From CAYOVG01 sp964407285 (lineage in GTDB: Bacteria > Desulfobacterota > Syntrophobacteria > Syntrophobacterales > Syntrophobacteraceae): 37,965 nucleotides of DNA. Both the position numbers and the translations under genes were made by a program. The stretch lies in the NCBI GenBank assembly GCA_964407285.1, contig CAYOVG010000017.1:1-37965 (forward strand), written 5' to 3'. The notes below the pieces were generated by a model, which saw only the letters and a program-made list of their open reading frames with translations, was not told the DNA's origin and did not search any database. Positions 24,025 to 31,899 of this stretch are shown here, in pieces (the first letter of the stretch is position 1; each line of letters starts with the position of its first letter).

Positions 24025-24699
24025 CTACTTCCTCAACCACTCGATCAGCCTGCCCAGCATCCTTCCGTAAACCTCCTCCGGTCCCACGGAAACGGACTCC
24101 GGCATGTTGAAGGAATGGTCCCCATCCGGGACCACTTCAAGCTCCCACGGCGCTTCCAAACGAGCGAGAATGCTCCGGAAAAGCTCCATGTCACAGAACT
24201 CGTCCCTCGTCCCGGAGAAAAACAGCATGGGCATCCCGATCCGGTAGAGGTGGGCGTCGCGCAGTTTGTCCGTCTTGCCGGGGGCATGCAGCGGATAGCC
24301 GAGAAATACGAGCCGCTCCACGGGCAGCAGACCTTCGGCGGCCATCTGCGAAACGATCCTGCCGCCCAGGGATTTTCCGGCCCCAACCATCCGCTTCGGC
24401 CTGTACTGCTCGTGAGCGCTCAAGAACCTGCAGGCGCTCTCCCACGCCGCATAGAGACTTTGCAGACTCTCCGGACCGCTCTCTCCTTTTTCCCGGTACG
24501 GGAAATTGAACCTCATGGCGAGATAGCCCGCACCCGCCAGTCCCTGCGCAAGGAATGCGAGCATGGGATTGTGCATATCATTGGCGAGCCCATGAGCCAT
24601 AATGACCGCATCCCCGCCGGCGTACGGTTCGGGAATATCGAGAACAGCCGATACGTGTTCACCATCGCCCAACGGCACGGTTACATTCTCTCTTCTCAT
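24025..24699 (-). CDS. Alpha/beta hydrolase (dienelactone-hydrolase/KANL3-Tex30-like)
   Basis: A 224-residue cytoplasmic hydrolase. The catalytic triad can be placed: nucleophile Ser in GAGKSLGGR (GxSxG), Asp in SGTRDEFCD, and His in PDGDHSFN. The oxyanion region is IMAHGLANDMHN. The Gly-Lys-Ser-Leu-Gly-Gly form of the elbow is typical of the KANL3/Tex30 group, whose bacterial members have no firm substrate. The ATG at 24699 is chosen because AAGGA lies 8 nt upstream; two ATGs slightly upstream lack proper spacing. It starts 30 nt after the chaperone stop of the TAC module, same strand, and could be read through from it. Confidence 0.85.
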   Translation of the reverse strand: MRRENVTVPLGDGEHVSAVLDIPEPYAGGDAVIMAHGLANDMHNPMLAFLAQGLAGAGYLAMRFNFPYREKGESGPESLQSLYAAWESACRFLSAHEQYRPKRMVGAGKSLGGRIVSQMAAEGLLPVERLVFLGYPLHAPGKTDKLRDAHLYRIGMPMLFFSGTRDEFCDMELFRSILARLEAPWELEVVPDGDHSFNMPESVSVGPEEVYGRMLGRLIEWLRK

Positions 24700-24729
24700 A
24701 ACCCACATCCTTCTTTGCATGCGCGCCCT

Positions 24730-25209
24730 CTACGAGGCGCTCAGGGGTTGTTCCAGCAAGGACATTCTTGCGATCTTGTTTCTCGTAACCGACGGCAATG
24801 TAAATGGCTTTATGTCCATGCGAGCCAGCACATTTTGAACGTACTCCCTCGCATAGGGCCACAGATCGTACGGAACGTCTATTCTCGAGAACGCTTCCAT
24901 CTCCTCGGTATCCGGCTTATATCCCGGAGAAATGGAATAAGTAACCCGGAAAGTCATTCCAATCTTGAACACTTCGTTGCCGGTGTCTTTCTCTACCCCG
25001 AGAAGCAGGAACCGGCAGGAGAAGGGAAGCACATCCGCAATGTCGGAGTTGATCACTTCCACACTGATGCTGATCCGCACCTCAACTCTCTTGCTCCTGG
25101 CCTCCACGGACAGATTTCTGTTGCAATCGGTATTCCACAAGTGGATATTCTTCAGTGAAAGGTTCTTCTCTGTCGATTCCGCCAACTTCAGTAATTTCTT
25201 ATGAAGCAT
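24730..25209 (-). CDS. SecB-like chaperone of a toxin-antitoxin-chaperone module
   Basis: A 159-residue SecB-like protein. The C-terminal part shows the SecB hallmark: YDLWPYAREYVQNVLARMD followed by a PFTLPSV strand, equivalent to the PYARE...PPLxLxPI region of SecB. The central strands (VEVRISISVEV, CRFLLLGVEK, MTFRVTYSI) fit the SecB sheet. In TAC systems such as Rv1957 of Mycobacterium tuberculosis, a SecB-like protein binds a C-terminal tail of the antitoxin and protects it from aggregation and proteolysis. The gene overlaps the antitoxin stop by 11 nt and has AGGTGG 7 nt upstream, so translation is coupled. It is not the general secretion SecB, judging by its context and divergence. Confidence 0.85.
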   Translation of the reverse strand: MLHKKLLKLAESTEKNLSLKNIHLWNTDCNRNLSVEARSKRVEVRISISVEVINSDIADVLPFSCRFLLLGVEKDTGNEVFKIGMTFRVTYSISPGYKPDTEEMEAFSRIDVPYDLWPYAREYVQNVLARMDIKPFTLPSVTRNKIARMSLLEQPLSAS

Positions 25210-25570
25210 CTTTATCCACCTTGGGTTGTTCGTAAATGATGTCTTCGCTTTCCAGATCGAATTCCAGGAGACTTGTGAGGATACTCTCTTTCCTGCTCCT
25301 CTTGTGAAACACGATGGATGCTCTATACCCCAGAGCGTTCGATATCAAGGCCAGCGTCTCGAGAGTCATATTCCTGCCGCCGTTCAGAAGCTGAGACACG
25401 AACCCTTTGGTCTTATCCATCCTGACCGCCAGTTCCTGCCTGGTGATACCCTCTTTTTCGAGAATATCGCAGATTTCCTCGGTCACGCTTACGATGAATT
25501 CATTCTTGTCGAATTCCAGAGCATATCGGGGATCTTCCCGCAGCTTATCCCTGTAATCTCTCTTCTTCAT
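25199..25570 (-). CDS. higA: HigA-like antitoxin with HTH and chaperone-addiction tail
   Basis: A 123-residue DNA-binding antitoxin. An XRE-type helix-turn-helix lies at about residues 35-90 (GITRQELAVRMDKTKGFVSQ, then LETLALISNALGYRA). A hydrophobic/acidic tail (LLEFDLESEDIIYEQPKVD) extends past the HTH. In TAC systems such a tail is the chaperone addiction (ChAD) segment, which I infer here from position. The ATG at 25570 lies inside the end of the toxin gene (26-nt overlap), and its own stop overlaps the chaperone start. It should neutralise the toxin and repress the operon at the inverted repeat upstream of the toxin gene. Confidence 0.85.
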   Translation of the reverse strand: MKKRDYRDKLREDPRYALEFDKNEFIVSVTEEICDILEKEGITRQELAVRMDKTKGFVSQLLNGGRNMTLETLALISNALGYRASIVFHKRSRKESILTSLLEFDLESEDIIYEQPKVDKDAS

Positions 25571-25985
25571 ATCTCGCTCTCTTGACCAGTTGCTCGAATT
25601 TGGGCCTGAACTGCTCTTTGATCCTGAGGGCCCGCTCCCTGTGCCTCGGAGGAAATTTGTTGGCGGCCTTACCCCCGCCACGTTTCTCGAATCCATGAGT
25701 GATAATGAAATGCCCGGGCAGAAAATAGCCGGCAATGCGCTTCTTCCGGCACGTTTCCTTCACCTCGAACAAGCCATCGTCAACATCCCTGAATTGTTCG
25801 GTATTGTTTACCTTCCCAAAATTCGCGAGTCTCACCAGCACTCTGTCTATCTTTGCCCAGTCCGAAGGATCGGTATCGTCGATAAAATCTTTGATCGGGC
25901 AATCCCCATCGGTGGTTTCGGCCATCAGTATCGTCAAGCGAGATCCGCGGAAGTAAATCAAATCATCATTGGAGTAGGAGTTCAT
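25545..25985 (-). CDS. higB: HigB-like (phage Gp49/RelE-ParE fold) toxin
   Basis: A 146-residue toxin of the HigB/Gp49 group, expected to be a ribosome-dependent mRNA endonuclease. The family pattern is clear. A helical segment (KIDRVLVRLANFG) is followed by GLFEVKET with basic residues CRKKRIAGYF, the strand FIITHGFEKR, and a Lys/Arg-rich C-terminus (PPRHRERALRIKEQF). It is somewhat longer than common HigB proteins (about 90-120 residues) because of an N-terminal extension. It is the first gene of the three-gene module, toxin before antitoxin as is usual for higBA. The ATG at 25985 is chosen; a TTG four codons upstream is less likely. The local base composition is A/T-richer than neighbours, hinting at transfer. 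Confidence 0.85.
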   Translation of the reverse strand: MNSYSNDDLIYFRGSRLTILMAETTDGDCPIKDFIDDTDPSDWAKIDRVLVRLANFGKVNNTEQFRDVDDGLFEVKETCRKKRIAGYFLPGHFIITHGFEKRGGGKAANKFPPRHRERALRIKEQFRPKFEQLVKRARYEEERLQG

Positions 25986-25997
25986 CAGCCATCTCAA

Positions 25998-26015
25998 GTT
26001 TATCTATATGTAAAC
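25998..26015 (-). promoter_or_regulatory. Probable antitoxin operator (inverted repeat) over the -10 region
   Basis: GTTTA (25998-26002) and TAAAC (26011-26015) form an inverted repeat separated by 8 nt, 12 nt upstream of the toxin ATG and covering the predicted -10 hexamer. This size and place fit autorepression by a HigA-type HTH protein. Confidence 0.6.
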
Positions 26016-26035
26016 TAGCTCGCAATTCCTGTCAA
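26007..26035 (-). promoter_or_regulatory. Sigma-70-type promoter of the toxin-antitoxin-chaperone operon
   Basis: On the minus strand a perfect -35 hexamer TTGACA (26030-26035 on the plus coordinates) is followed after exactly 17 nt by TACATA (26007-26012), a moderate -10. The toxin ATG lies 21 nt beyond. It is the clearest promoter in the window. Confidence 0.7.
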
Positions 26036-26507
26036 GTAACCGCCCGGACAATTCCCCATTCCACCATCCCGCGACCTGCCCCGGACTGCGACACATGGAG
26101 CAACCGGTTCATTTCCGCGCCTGTCCGGCATCTTACAATTCCTGTCGCCGCGATACAAGAACATCTTCCGAACGATCGGTCGAGTATGGATTCCCTCGGT
26201 GGAAAACATGGCCGGGATCATTGTGTATTTCGGAGGCGTGAAGAGAGACGATGTAGAGAAATCACTCTTTGCAGCGGCTGTTTCGACTCTGCGTTTATTT
26301 TTTCATCGCCCGGAGTTCGACCGGACGATACTACATTCCCCACACGATGAAGGATTATAAGTCCGGCGGGAATCGAACGGCAACCGGCTCGAAAACGGAC
26401 CGGGGGCCTCATTCGCAGGAGGAGGTGAATCTCCGCGCAACTCACGGTGTGACTCGGTCAGGCGTATTGGTGGTGGGTGGTCCCGCTTCGGGTGTATGCC
26501 GGATGAT
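26036..26507. other. Gene-free stretch upstream of the TAC operon
   Basis: About 470 bases. Short open frames on both strands do not resemble proteins. A T-loop-like segment (CGGGAATCGAAC near 26370) recalls a tRNA 3' half on the minus strand, but the stems do not pair. I assign no feature. Confidence 0.5.
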
Positions 26508-26828
26508 CTATTTTAGTCTCTTATACTTGGTGACCTCGCCCTGAGGGTTCGTCAGGGTAAGCTCTTTCTCTCCGACATTCACATCGACCACCAGTTTTCC
26601 CAGCGTACCCCCACTGACTTCCATCCGTTTGCCGTCCATGAACAGATACCTCAGGCTGAAAGAATTAGCCCCGTCAGTGTAGTTCAAAATCCCGCTCTGC
26701 AAAAACTCGATTACCACATTGCCGTCTTCCTGTTGCCACTTACCGGCAATATTCCACATCGGCTGCAAGCTGCACGATGTAAGCACAAACAAAAGCCCCA
26801 CAGCAACTATCATGCGAACAGATTTCAT
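26508..26828 (-). CDS. Small lipoprotein with beta-rich, lipocalin-like body
   Basis: A 106-residue predicted lipoprotein. The N-terminus MKSVRMIVAVGLLFVLTSC has a lipobox L-T-S-C, placing the lipidated Cys at 19. The remainder starts IAGKWQQEDGNVVIEF and runs through short strands with turns (FMDGKRMEV, KLVVDVNVGEKELTLT, GEVTKYKRL). This layout recalls small lipocalin-like proteins that begin with a G-x-W motif. No function can be assigned. AGAGGGG lies about 6 nt upstream of the ATG. It is a single gene on the same strand as the min genes, about 330 nt downstream of minE, so probably with its own promoter. Confidence 0.75.
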   Translation of the reverse strand: MKSVRMIVAVGLLFVLTSCSLQPMWNIAGKWQQEDGNVVIEFLQSGILNYTDGANSFSLRYLFMDGKRMEVSGGTLGKLVVDVNVGEKELTLTNPQGEVTKYKRLK

Positions 26829-27156
26829 GGAGTTCCCCTCTATTGTAATCCGATGGCTTCATCCGCCACGCCACCCGGAAGCAGGACAAACAGCAAACAC
26901 GACAATTTCGACTTCCCTACTACCGGTTTCCCACACCACCTTACCGACCTTTTACTATTTTCATGCCCCCCTGTCCATATCCAAATTTCGGACGGAGGAT
27001 ATTTACTCGCGGGACCGACCCCGTTCAACCTGTCCCCACCAACGTACTCCCTTGACCGGTACTGGATGAAAAGACTCTCAGGAGGGTAACTCGAGGCGCA
27101 TACGGCGGATGCCGTCACCGCTCTTCATTTCGGCTCGTCCTCACAGCGGAGCGTCC
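26829..27156. other. Gene-free stretch between minE and the small lipoprotein gene
   Basis: About 330 bases. I see no coding region and no strong hairpin terminator for the min operon. A 9-nt direct repeat (CGTCCTCAC at 27136-27144 and 27152-27160) straddles the minE stop; its meaning is unclear. Confidence 0.45.
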
Positions 27157-27420
27157 TCACTGCTCGCTCCGGAATACCTTCTTTATGTGCACGTTGGAGA
27201 CAAGCGCCGTATAGCCCTTTCCCTGCTCGAGATTAACCTGGATGCTGTTCTGGTCGATTTCCATATATCGTGAAAGCACGATGAGGATGTCATTCTTGAG
27301 ACATTCCAGAATGTCGGGAGTCAGATCCAGGCGGTCATGCATCAAGACCACCTGCATCCGCTCCCTGGCCATCGCGCCACTTCCCTTGTCCCGAAAAAAA
27401 CGTTTGATCGCATTCAGCAT
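27157..27420 (-). CDS. minE: Cell division topological specificity factor MinE
   Basis: An 87-residue protein that stimulates MinD ATPase and confines MinCD to the poles, letting FtsZ assemble at mid-cell. The N-terminal membrane/MinD-contact helix (MLNAIKRFFRD) and the segment ARERMQVVLMHDR are typical. The C-terminal topological domain (DILIVLSRYMEIDQNSIQV) follows. The ATG at 27420 has AAGGAG 7 nt upstream. It follows minD by 14 nt. Confidence 0.96.
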   Translation of the reverse strand: MLNAIKRFFRDKGSGAMARERMQVVLMHDRLDLTPDILECLKNDILIVLSRYMEIDQNSIQVNLEQGKGYTALVSNVHIKKVFRSEQ

Positions 27421-27434
27421 GCCGCACTCCTTCC

Positions 27435-28232
27435 TTAACCCCTTCTTATCATGTCTCTGATTCGCCCCCACAGGCCGCCCTGGCCGTTCGTCTCGACGGG
27501 GATGTCTTCCCCGTCGAGACGGGCCGCAATCTGTTGAAAGGCGTAACCGGGTTTGCTGCCGCGGTCGTGAACCAGTGGAACTCCGCGGTTGGTGGAAACA
27601 ACCACGTCCTCGCTCTCCGGGACAACACCGATAAGCGATACCGCCAGAAGGGAGACGATATCCTCCACGGACATCATGTCGCCTTTTCTTACCATGCGGT
27701 GGTTGAGGCGATTAATGACCAGGTGGGAGTCTTTCACCATATTGGCTTCCAGCAGTCCGATCACTCGGTCCGCATCCCTGATGGCGGACACTTCGGGCGT
27801 GGTCACCACTACCGCCAACTGGGCCGCCGCGATAGCGTTCTTAAAGCCTCGCTCGATTCCCGCGGGACAGTCGATGATGACATAATCGAACTCGGTGACC
27901 AGGTCTTCGCACAGAGTCTTCATCTGATCCGGGTTGACCGCATCCTTCTCACGGGTCTGGGCCGACGGTATGATAAAGAGGTTATTGAGCTTGCGGTCGC
28001 GGATCATCGCCTGCTGCCTGCGGCACCTGCCCTCGACTATGTCCACGAGATTGTAGACGATGCGGTTTTCCACTCCCATTACGACATCGAGATTGCGGAG
28101 TCCAATATCGGTATCGATAAGGACGACATTGTGCCCCCTCAACGCAAGCGCCGTCCCCAGATTGGCTACGGTCGTGGTTTTGCCCACCCCTCCCTTACCC
28201 GAAGTCACCACCAGTACCTTTCCTGCTGCCAT
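27435..28232 (-). CDS. minD: Septum-site determining ATPase MinD
   Basis: A 265-residue membrane-associated ATPase that recruits MinC and oscillates with MinE. The deviant Walker A (SGKGGVGKTTT, residues about 10-20), switch I (LIDTDIGLRNLDVVMG), switch II (VIIDCPAGIE) and the C-terminal amphipathic membrane helix (LWGRIRDMIRRG) are all present. The ATG at 28232 has GGAG 5 nt upstream; an in-frame GTG seven codons earlier is less likely. It lies between minC and minE. Confidence 0.97.
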   Translation of the reverse strand: MAAGKVLVVTSGKGGVGKTTTVANLGTALALRGHNVVLIDTDIGLRNLDVVMGVENRIVYNLVDIVEGRCRRQQAMIRDRKLNNLFIIPSAQTREKDAVNPDQMKTLCEDLVTEFDYVIIDCPAGIERGFKNAIAAAQLAVVVTTPEVSAIRDADRVIGLLEANMVKDSHLVINRLNHRMVRKGDMMSVEDIVSLLAVSLIGVVPESEDVVVSTNRGVPLVHDRGSKPGYAFQQIAARLDGEDIPVETNGQGGLWGRIRDMIRRG

Positions 28233-28357
28233 ACCTGCTCCGATCCGTTCCACGAATTCTATTGTTGATATCTATTTGTCGATAACCGATACTACCCGGC
28301 CGGAATCAATTCCCGGTCAGCGCGCAATAGCTCCGGGCAGGCGCATGAAGTCCGAAA

Positions 28358-29032
28358 TCAATTCTTGATCGTCAGCACCTGAATCCTGCCTTCTCTTATC
28401 TCCGCCACCTCGTAGCGCTTCGGCGCCGGCTTATCATTTCTGGGGGGCACCGCCGCGGTATCGGCGATCCGGATCTGGTTGGGCTCGATGCTGAGCGCCC
28501 AGATTCTTGCCGAGCGATCGCCGAGCGCCCCCGCATGGGCCATGCCCCTGAGATTTCCGAATATGATGATATCCCCGGCCGCAAGCACTTCCGCGCCCGG
28601 GTTGACGTCTCCCAATATGATGCAATCCGCCGGCGATTCGATCCGCGCCCCGGAACGGCAGGTGGTTTGCACGATCACCGGATGAGGCCTGTCGTCGGCG
28701 GCCATGTCTTTGGATTCCCTCACGGTTACCCCCAGTTGCCGGGAGGCCCACTCCAGGAGAAAACCCATGCTGTTGCCCAGGCGCACTTCAACCAGCGTCA
28801 CGTCGGCTGTTTTTTTCAGCACCTCGCGCAGGGCTTCGATCTCCTCCACGCGGAAGGGCCGGTCCCGCAGATCGAGAGCCATCTTGGACCCGTGAAAGAA
28901 ATCGCGAGATTCCTTCAGCCTTCCCTCCACGAATTCGACTATGATCTGCAGTGTCGCCACGGAATCGGGCACCAGCAGGAATCCGTCCCGGTCCGCCTTG
29001 ATCTGGACAGGAGGTAGCTTTTCAGACTTCAT
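28358..29032 (-). CDS. minC: Septum formation inhibitor MinC
   Basis: A 224-residue FtsZ inhibitor. The N-terminal FtsZ-binding domain covers about residues 1-105. The C-terminal MinD-binding beta-helix is unmistakable: GDVNPGAEVLAAGDIIIFG followed by NLRGMAHAGALGD. Length matches the family (about 230). Its ATG overlaps the stop of the upstream nucleotidase gene in an ATGA arrangement, so it is probably translated from a longer operon message. It is separated from minD by about 125 nt. Confidence 0.96.
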   Translation of the reverse strand: MKSEKLPPVQIKADRDGFLLVPDSVATLQIIVEFVEGRLKESRDFFHGSKMALDLRDRPFRVEEIEALREVLKKTADVTLVEVRLGNSMGFLLEWASRQLGVTVRESKDMAADDRPHPVIVQTTCRSGARIESPADCIILGDVNPGAEVLAAGDIIIFGNLRGMAHAGALGDRSARIWALSIEPNQIRIADTAAVPPRNDKPAPKRYEVAEIREGRIQVLTIKN

Positions 29033-29691
29033 AGATGTTTTCCTGTTTCCGTGAAATTTTCCGGCTTAATCCAGCGCTGGAAATGACGCCAGCTTCTCAC
29101 CCGCGGAAAGAGGTCGATCCCCCGGTTCCATGGCTGGTCGAACAGGATCGGCCGAAAGCCTTCCCTGGCGAGCAGCCTGCAAGTTTCCAGCCGGTCTTCC
29201 AGAAAGCAGCGCACGCGAAGGTCCCTCAGAATGCCGAGCTTGGCTTCAGGCGAGCCCGTGGCTATGACCTCGATCCTGCCCGGGTCCACATCGGGAAGCG
29301 TGTTGTGCAGCCACTCAATGATTGATTCCGGCCAGATGCGCGCGGTCACGAATCGAAGCGGACCATGCCGGGCAAGCTCCGTCAGCACCTCCGGGGCGCC
29401 CTCCATGGGTGGAATCTGGAGCGTATGCTCGTCGTCAAGGGTGGTGCAGATCAGATCGTCAATGACCTTCCCATCCGCGGGCACGCACTTGTGCAGGTCA
29501 TAGACCCGCAGATGCTCCTTGCGCAGGTCCGCGAGTTCCGGGTAGCCTCGGGCCAGGCGCAGGAACACTTCCATGGTGTCGGCGACTACTCCGTCGATGT
29601 CGAAAGCAAGCTCCGAAGGAGCGATTCCGGCCGGGAATCCCATCCCCCCCGGATACGATGAGCCCGAATATTGTGAAGAATCAAGCAGCAT
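29029..29691 (-). CDS. HAD-superfamily hydrolase, nucleotidase-like
   Basis: A 220-residue HAD phosphatase. Motif I is FDIDGVVADT (nucleophile Asp and acid Asp), and motif II is probably the Thr of LRFVTARI. The late acidic motif is FLEDRLETC. The cap and spacing resemble 5'-(deoxy)nucleotidases of the NT5C type and related small HAD enzymes. The substrate is not certain. A second in-frame ATG at 29643 is an alternative start after a G-run. Its stop overlaps the minC start by 4 nt and its start lies 3 nt from the CoA-transferase stop, so it is locked into the operon. Confidence 0.85.
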   Translation of the reverse strand: MLLDSSQYSGSSYPGGMGFPAGIAPSELAFDIDGVVADTMEVFLRLARGYPELADLRKEHLRVYDLHKCVPADGKVIDDLICTTLDDEHTLQIPPMEGAPEVLTELARHGPLRFVTARIWPESIIEWLHNTLPDVDPGRIEVIATGSPEAKLGILRDLRVRCFLEDRLETCRLLAREGFRPILFDQPWNRGIDLFPRVRSWRHFQRWIKPENFTETGKHL

Positions 29692-29694
29692 GGC

Positions 29695-31590
29695 CTATTC
29701 CGTCAAACAAACCTGAGCGGGTGTATCGAAGCGGAAGGAGATCTCGTAGACTCCATCCTCATAGGAACTCTCCACGGCATAGCCGACCTTGTGGAATACA
29801 TGAAGCATCTTCTTGTTGGATGCGAGCACGTACGCCATCATGCCGCTAATGCCCTTGCTTTTTGCAATCTCACACAGATAGTGCAGCATGAAACTCCCAA
29901 TCCCCTTTCTCTGGTACTTGTCCCGAACGGCAAAATCCGTTTCGGCCATGTTGACCTTCTGGTCCAGGACATAGCGCGCTACAGACACAATAGTCTCCTC
30001 GCCGATCTCGCCGACGACGCCCACGATGGCCATTTCGTGTTCGTAATCGATGTTGCACATGGCCTGAGTGTCGCGGTGGGGGAAAACGCGCATGGAGGAA
30101 AGAAAGCGGTAATATATGTCCTGGTCGGGCAGGGAATAGAAAAATTCCTGCAGCGCCCGTTCGTCGGTGGGTTTGATGGGCCGGAAATCGATCCTGAGGT
30201 CGTCCGGGAAGATCTGGTATGTCTCCCACTGTCCGGGGTAGAGGGGTTCGAAAATGGGCGGAAGGAGCTGGTCTTTGTAGACATAGCAGAGGAGCTTCGC
30301 TTCGGCGAGGAGACGCTCGCGGAAGCGGGGATGGCTGATGTTTATCAACGCCAGGGCGCGCTCCCGGACCGTTTTGCCGTGCAGGTGGGCGATCCCGAAT
30401 TCCGTCACCACGTACTGGACGTTGCTTCGAGGGTTCACCACGCCGGCGCCGTTGGTCAGGTGGCTCACGATGCGCGACTTCCTCCCGTCGGGACTGGTGG
30501 AGGGCATAACGATAATGCTCTTGCCTCCGGGGGCCGACGATGCGCCCCTCATGAAGTCCACGTATCCACCGATCCCGCTGTATACCATGTAGCCGATGGA
30601 GTCCGCGCAAACCTGCCCCGTGAGGTCGATCTCAAGAGCGGAATTGATGGCCACCATATTCTCGTTTTGGGCTATCACGTGGCTGCTGTTGACGTATTCA
30701 GTGGGATAAAATTCCACCTCCGGATTGTTATCCACGAAGTCGTACAGTTCGCGGCTCCCGACACAGAAACTGGTGACGATCTTACCCCGATGGATATTCT
30801 TCCTGTTTCCCGTGATCACTCCCTTTCGCACCAGGTGAAGGTGGGCGTCCGTAATCATTTCCGTATGGATGCCCAGGTCCTTCTTGCCGTCCAGCCGTCT
30901 CAGGACCGAACTCGTGATTCTGCCGATTCCCGCCTGGATGGTCGAACCGTCATCAACCAGCCGGGAGACGTACCGGGCGATCCAATCGGCCATGGCGCTA
31001 CGCTCCCGGAACACCAGTTCGATGAGGGGTTCATCGTATTCCACGAAATGGTGTATCCGGCTCACATGGATGAAGGTATCCCCCAGGGTCCTCGGCATAT
31101 GCCGGTTCACCTGCGCTACCACGACCTTGGCGCTCCCGGCGACCGCTTTTCCCATCTCCACGAAAATGCCGAGCGAACAGAAGCCGTGCTCATCGGGAGG
31201 CGAGACCTGTATCAGGCACAGGTCCACCGCCAGCGGCCCTCCTTCCCGGAGCATCCCCGGGATCGTGGAAAAATAGGCGGGTATGTAGTCGGCCATACCC
31301 AGGTTGACCGCTTTTCGGGTCCTCGGGCCCACAAAAAACGTCCTCAAACGACAGGAGCTGAGTAGTTCACTCCAATCCTCGGGCAGTGAACCGACGGAGA
31401 GGTTCTGGACGAGTTCGATATCATGGCGCCGGGGCAACTCCTCGACCAGAGCGCGAACGAGGTGCTGAGGCTCTCCGCATCCGGAGCCGATGAAGATGCG
31501 AAGACCGTCCTCGACGACGGCGCTCATGACCGCTTTTGCGCTGCCCAGCCGCTCCTTGTAACAGGACCGCCAGTATGCGTCGGAATACAT
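29695..31590 (-). CDS. Class I CoA-transferase / acetyl-CoA hydrolase fused to GNAT domain
   Basis: A 631-residue fusion. Residues 1 to about 440 are a family I CoA-transferase of the acetyl-CoA hydrolase / 4-hydroxybutyrate CoA-transferase group. The likely catalytic Glu is E244 in GIHTEM, by analogy with 4-hydroxybutyrate CoA-transferase. Other group motifs are NSALEIDLTGQV, SGIGGYVDFMRGA and VTEFGIAHLHGKT. Residues about 465-615 are a GNAT acetyltransferase domain with the acetyl-CoA loop QRKGIGSFM. The fusion could couple acyl-CoA turnover to lysine acetylation, possibly self-modification; this is inference. It is the first gene of the operon leading into the nucleotidase and minCDE. Such fusions recur in anaerobic deltaproteobacteria. 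Confidence 0.92.
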   Translation of the reverse strand: MYSDAYWRSCYKERLGSAKAVMSAVVEDGLRIFIGSGCGEPQHLVRALVEELPRRHDIELVQNLSVGSLPEDWSELLSSCRLRTFFVGPRTRKAVNLGMADYIPAYFSTIPGMLREGGPLAVDLCLIQVSPPDEHGFCSLGIFVEMGKAVAGSAKVVVAQVNRHMPRTLGDTFIHVSRIHHFVEYDEPLIELVFRERSAMADWIARYVSRLVDDGSTIQAGIGRITSSVLRRLDGKKDLGIHTEMITDAHLHLVRKGVITGNRKNIHRGKIVTSFCVGSRELYDFVDNNPEVEFYPTEYVNSSHVIAQNENMVAINSALEIDLTGQVCADSIGYMVYSGIGGYVDFMRGASSAPGGKSIIVMPSTSPDGRKSRIVSHLTNGAGVVNPRSNVQYVVTEFGIAHLHGKTVRERALALINISHPRFRERLLAEAKLLCYVYKDQLLPPIFEPLYPGQWETYQIFPDDLRIDFRPIKPTDERALQEFFYSLPDQDIYYRFLSSMRVFPHRDTQAMCNIDYEHEMAIVGVVGEIGEETIVSVARYVLDQKVNMAETDFAVRDKYQRKGIGSFMLHYLCEIAKSKGISGMMAYVLASNKKMLHVFHKVGYAVESSYEDGVYEISFRFDTPAQVCLTE

Positions 31591-31899
31591 TTCTTTGAAA
31601 GATCCCCTACTAAATCAGCATCTTAGCAACAAAAAAACAACGCTTCCCATGTAAGCCGCACCACCGCCGCCACCATTCCTCCTCCTGGTCCATTGAATTC
31701 GGCTAATAATGGAATGAAGCGCCTCCGGAGTCAAGTCCGGTAAACGGGTTATGAAAAAAATAGTGACGAGGGTTCCGGGGGACGCTCGTTTGGCCGGTAA
31801 GGAGCGGCGCCCCTCGAAGCGGTCGTTCCGGCGAAGCAATGTGGGAGAGTGTTGTGTTGTCGGGGCAACGCTTCGCATTTGCCCACCAATGGAGCTTTC
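31591..31899. other. Gene-free stretch upstream of the CoA-transferase operon
   Basis: About 309 bases between the CoA-transferase start and the stop of the AAA ATPase gene. It holds the CoA-transferase promoter, but I cannot pick out clear hexamers. A short CCGGA / TCCGG hairpin near 31725 has no T-run. No gene is seen. Confidence 0.45.

Noticed and set aside
26340..26440. Possible tRNA on the minus strand (T-loop-like GTTCGATTCCC)
   Set aside because: The flanking bases do not form a 5-bp T-stem, and I could not fold an acceptor or anticodon arm.
26269..26544. A 91-codon plus-strand open frame with a hydrophobic end
   Set aside because: No ribosome site and no family resemblance. It runs into the 3' end of the opposite-strand lipoprotein gene.
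27136..27160. 9-nt direct repeat CGTCCTCAC near the minE stop
   Set aside because: Two short copies, one partly inside minE, with no symmetry or partner feature.
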